This document shows positions 4,557 to 6,147 of a stretch of DNA of 6,147 nucleotides, in pieces. Position numbers and translations under genes: made by a program. Numbering within the stretch: position 1 is the stretch's first letter; each line of letters opens with the position of its first letter. The DNA lies in the NCBI GenBank assembly GCA_021828925.1, contig JAJZCT010000219.1, forward strand, positions 1-6,147, given 5' to 3'. Source of the DNA: Planctomycetota bacterium (lineage in GTDB: Bacteria; Planctomycetota; Phycisphaerae; WQYP01). Under the pieces are notes generated by a model. The model searched no databases. It saw only the letters and a program-made list of their open reading frames with translations, and had not been told where the DNA came from.

Positions 4557-6147
4557 ATGTATTGGTCCCGCACCCTGATTCCCACGAGCCGCGAAGCCCC
4601 GACCGACGCGGATATTCTCTCGCACAAACTTATGATCCGCGCGGGCCTGATCCGCCGCATCAGCGCCGGGGTGTATGACTGGCTGCCATTGGGCTGGCGG
4701 GCCATGCGGAAAATCAACGCCATTATCCGCGAGGAAATGAACGCCATTAACGCCGAGGAAATCCACATGCCCGCCCTGCTGCCGGCGGAATTATGGAAAC
4801 AGACCGGCCGTTATTTTGATTACGGCGCGCTGCTCTTTAAGCTTAAAGATCGGAAAGGCACGGAAATGATCCTCGGTCCCACGCATGAAGAATGTGTCAC
4901 CGAACTCATTAAAGCCTACGTCAGCAGCCACAAACAACTTCCCATCACGCTGTATCAGATTCAAACTAAATTCCGTGATGAGGCCCGGCCCCGCAACGGC
5001 ATGTTGCGCGTGCGCGAATTTTTCATGAAAGACGCCTACAGTTTTCACAGTTCACTGGAAAGCCTGGATCACACATATCATGATATGTACAATGCGTATG
5101 TAACAATTTTCCGGCGCTGCGGCATTCCCGCCATTGCGGTGGAAGCTGAAAGCGGGCCTATCGGCGGCGATGCCAGCCATGAATTTATCTGCCCGTGTGA
5201 AGCCGGGGAAGATGTCATTGTCCGAGCCGCTGATAATTCCTGGGCGGCCAATCTGGAACGCGCAGGCCGCAGCGCCGCTGTCCCGGCGTTTTCCGCCGCC
5301 CCGCGGCAGCCTGACGCAAAACTCGAAGCAATCCAAACGCCCGACGCCGCCGCCATTGATGCGGTCTGCAAACTCCTGAACATCCAGAGCACGCAAATGA
5401 TCAAGACCATGGTGTTTCGCGCCGGCGATGCTAAAACCGGCAAATGGGTTGTCGCGTGCGTCCGCGGCGATCATGAAATTAATGAAGCCAAAATCCGTCG
5501 CATTGCCGGCCCCGTGGAACTCGCCGATGAAGTCGCCGCCAGAGCCGCCGGATTTGTCATCGGCTACGTCGGGCCGCATGTCGTTAATACCGTCCAAGCC
5601 GAATTGATTATTGACCCCGATGCCCTGCTGATCGCCGACGCCACATCCGGCGCCAATGAATTGCATTGGCATGTGAAGCATTTTAACTGGAAGCAGCATC
5701 TCTCCGCCGAAATGCAGGCCAAAGCGGTTATCGCGGATATTCGCAATGTCACCCCCGACGATAAAGCGCCCAATGGCACCGATCTGATTTTCAGCAAAGG
5801 CATTGAACTGGGCCATGTATTTAAACTCGGCACCAAATACAGTGACGCTCTGGGTGCCGTCTACAGCGATGACAAACAACAGAGCCACAGCGTAATCATG
5901 GGGTGCTACGGCATCGGGCCGGGGCGCATTTTAGTTGGCGCGCTGGAAACGCTTTCGGATGCCGACGGCATTCGTTGGCCCATGGCCATCGCCCCGTTCC
6001 ATGTGATTATTACACCCATTAAATATGAAGGGCAGGCCCGGGAAGTGGCTGACCGCCTGCATAAAGAATTCTCCGCGCGCCATATTGACGTGCTCGTGGA
6101 TGACCGCGACCAGCGGCCCGGCGTAAAATTCAAAGACGCCGATCTCA
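4557..6147 (+). CDS. proS: Prolyl-tRNA synthetase, bacterial type (3' end outside window)
   Basis: This class II aminoacyl-tRNA synthetase attaches proline to tRNA-Pro using ATP, in the cytoplasm. It aligns from end to end with E. coli ProS. The first 530 residues are present; the family is about 570-590. The N-terminus SRTLIPTSREAPTDADILS matches the family start. Motif 1 is around the conserved WLP (42-44). The proline-site GPTHEE is at 107-112. Motif 2 is TKFRDEARP (137-145), continuing into REFFMKDAYSF (153-163). The inserted editing domain, which hydrolyses mischarged Ala-tRNA-Pro, spans about 225-395 and includes RGDHEINEAK (303-312) and the GANE segment (365-368). Motif 3 is GCYGIGPGRI (449-458) with the conserved Arg457. 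The anticodon-binding domain starts near 478 and is cut at the window edge. GIGPGR differs from the common GIGVxR. CPC at 212-214 is unusual. The frame is intact throughout. Confidence 0.97.
   Translation, partial: MYWSRTLIPTSREAPTDADILSHKLMIRAGLIRRISAGVYDWLPLGWRAMRKINAIIREEMNAINAEEIHMPALLPAELWKQTGRYFDYGALLFKLKDRKGTEMILGPTHEECVTELIKAYVSSHKQLPITLYQIQTKFRDEARPRNGMLRVREFFMKDAYSFHSSLESLDHTYHDMYNAYVTIFRRCGIPAIAVEAESGPIGGDASHEFICPCEAGEDVIVRAADNSWAANLERAGRSAAVPAFSAAPRQPDAKLEAIQTPDAAAIDAVCKLLNIQSTQMIKTMVFRAGDAKTGKWVVACVRGDHEINEAKIRRIAGPVELADEVAARAAGFVIGYVGPHVVNTVQAELIIDPDALLIADATSGANELHWHVKHFNWKQHLSAEMQAKAVIADIRNVTPDDKAPNGTDLIFSKGIELGHVFKLGTKYSDALGAVYSDDKQQSHSVIMGCYGIGPGRILVGALETLSDADGIRWPMAIAPFHVIITPIKYEGQAREVADRLHKEFSARHIDVLVDDRDQRPGVKFKDADL

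Noticed and set aside
5052..5888. Long minus-strand open frame of 278 codons
   Set aside because: It lies fully antisense to proS, whose sense protein matches its family throughout. Its Gly/Asp-rich composition is typical of a codon-bias shadow.

Overview
The window looks like a piece of a moderately GC-rich bacterial chromosome, most likely from a planctomycete of the Phycisphaerae type. That placement is an inference. It rests on the protein style of the large secreted GH35 enzyme, on a fragment of a planctomycete-type domain just upstream of it, and on the group II intron family. No marker gene proves it.

Layout. Positions 1-145 hold a short stretch that may be the end of an older gene. 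At 146-670 lies a miniaturised group II intron. It has a 5' GTGCG start, a convincing catalytic domain V and a domain VI hairpin. Its reverse transcriptase/maturase gene has been reduced to about 44 N-terminal codons by an internal deletion, and the branch-point A appears to be a G. Positions 671-1092 hold no gene I can recognise, only a few small repeats and hairpins. Positions 1093-1299 are the decayed 3' fragment of a planctomycete-type protein. It overlaps the start of the first intact gene.

Positions 1268-4267 encode a complete 999-residue exported GH35 beta-galactosidase-like enzyme with both catalytic glutamates in place but several unusual residues around them. A 289-base intergenic gap (4268-4556) carries three hairpins, a perfect 14-bp tandem duplication and a weak promoter candidate. 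From 4557 to the window edge runs proS, a bacterial-type prolyl-tRNA synthetase with an inserted editing domain. It is cut off by the window about 40-60 codons before its expected end.

How it fits together. The GH35 enzyme probably removes terminal beta-galactose from oligo- or polysaccharides outside the cytoplasm. The synthetase charges tRNA-Pro for translation. They share a strand but nothing suggests a functional link, and proS has its own leader region. The left 1.3 kb is gene debris into which a group II intron inserted and then decayed. I found no CRISPR array, tRNA, rRNA or defence system. The most notable item is the ORF-less intron derivative.
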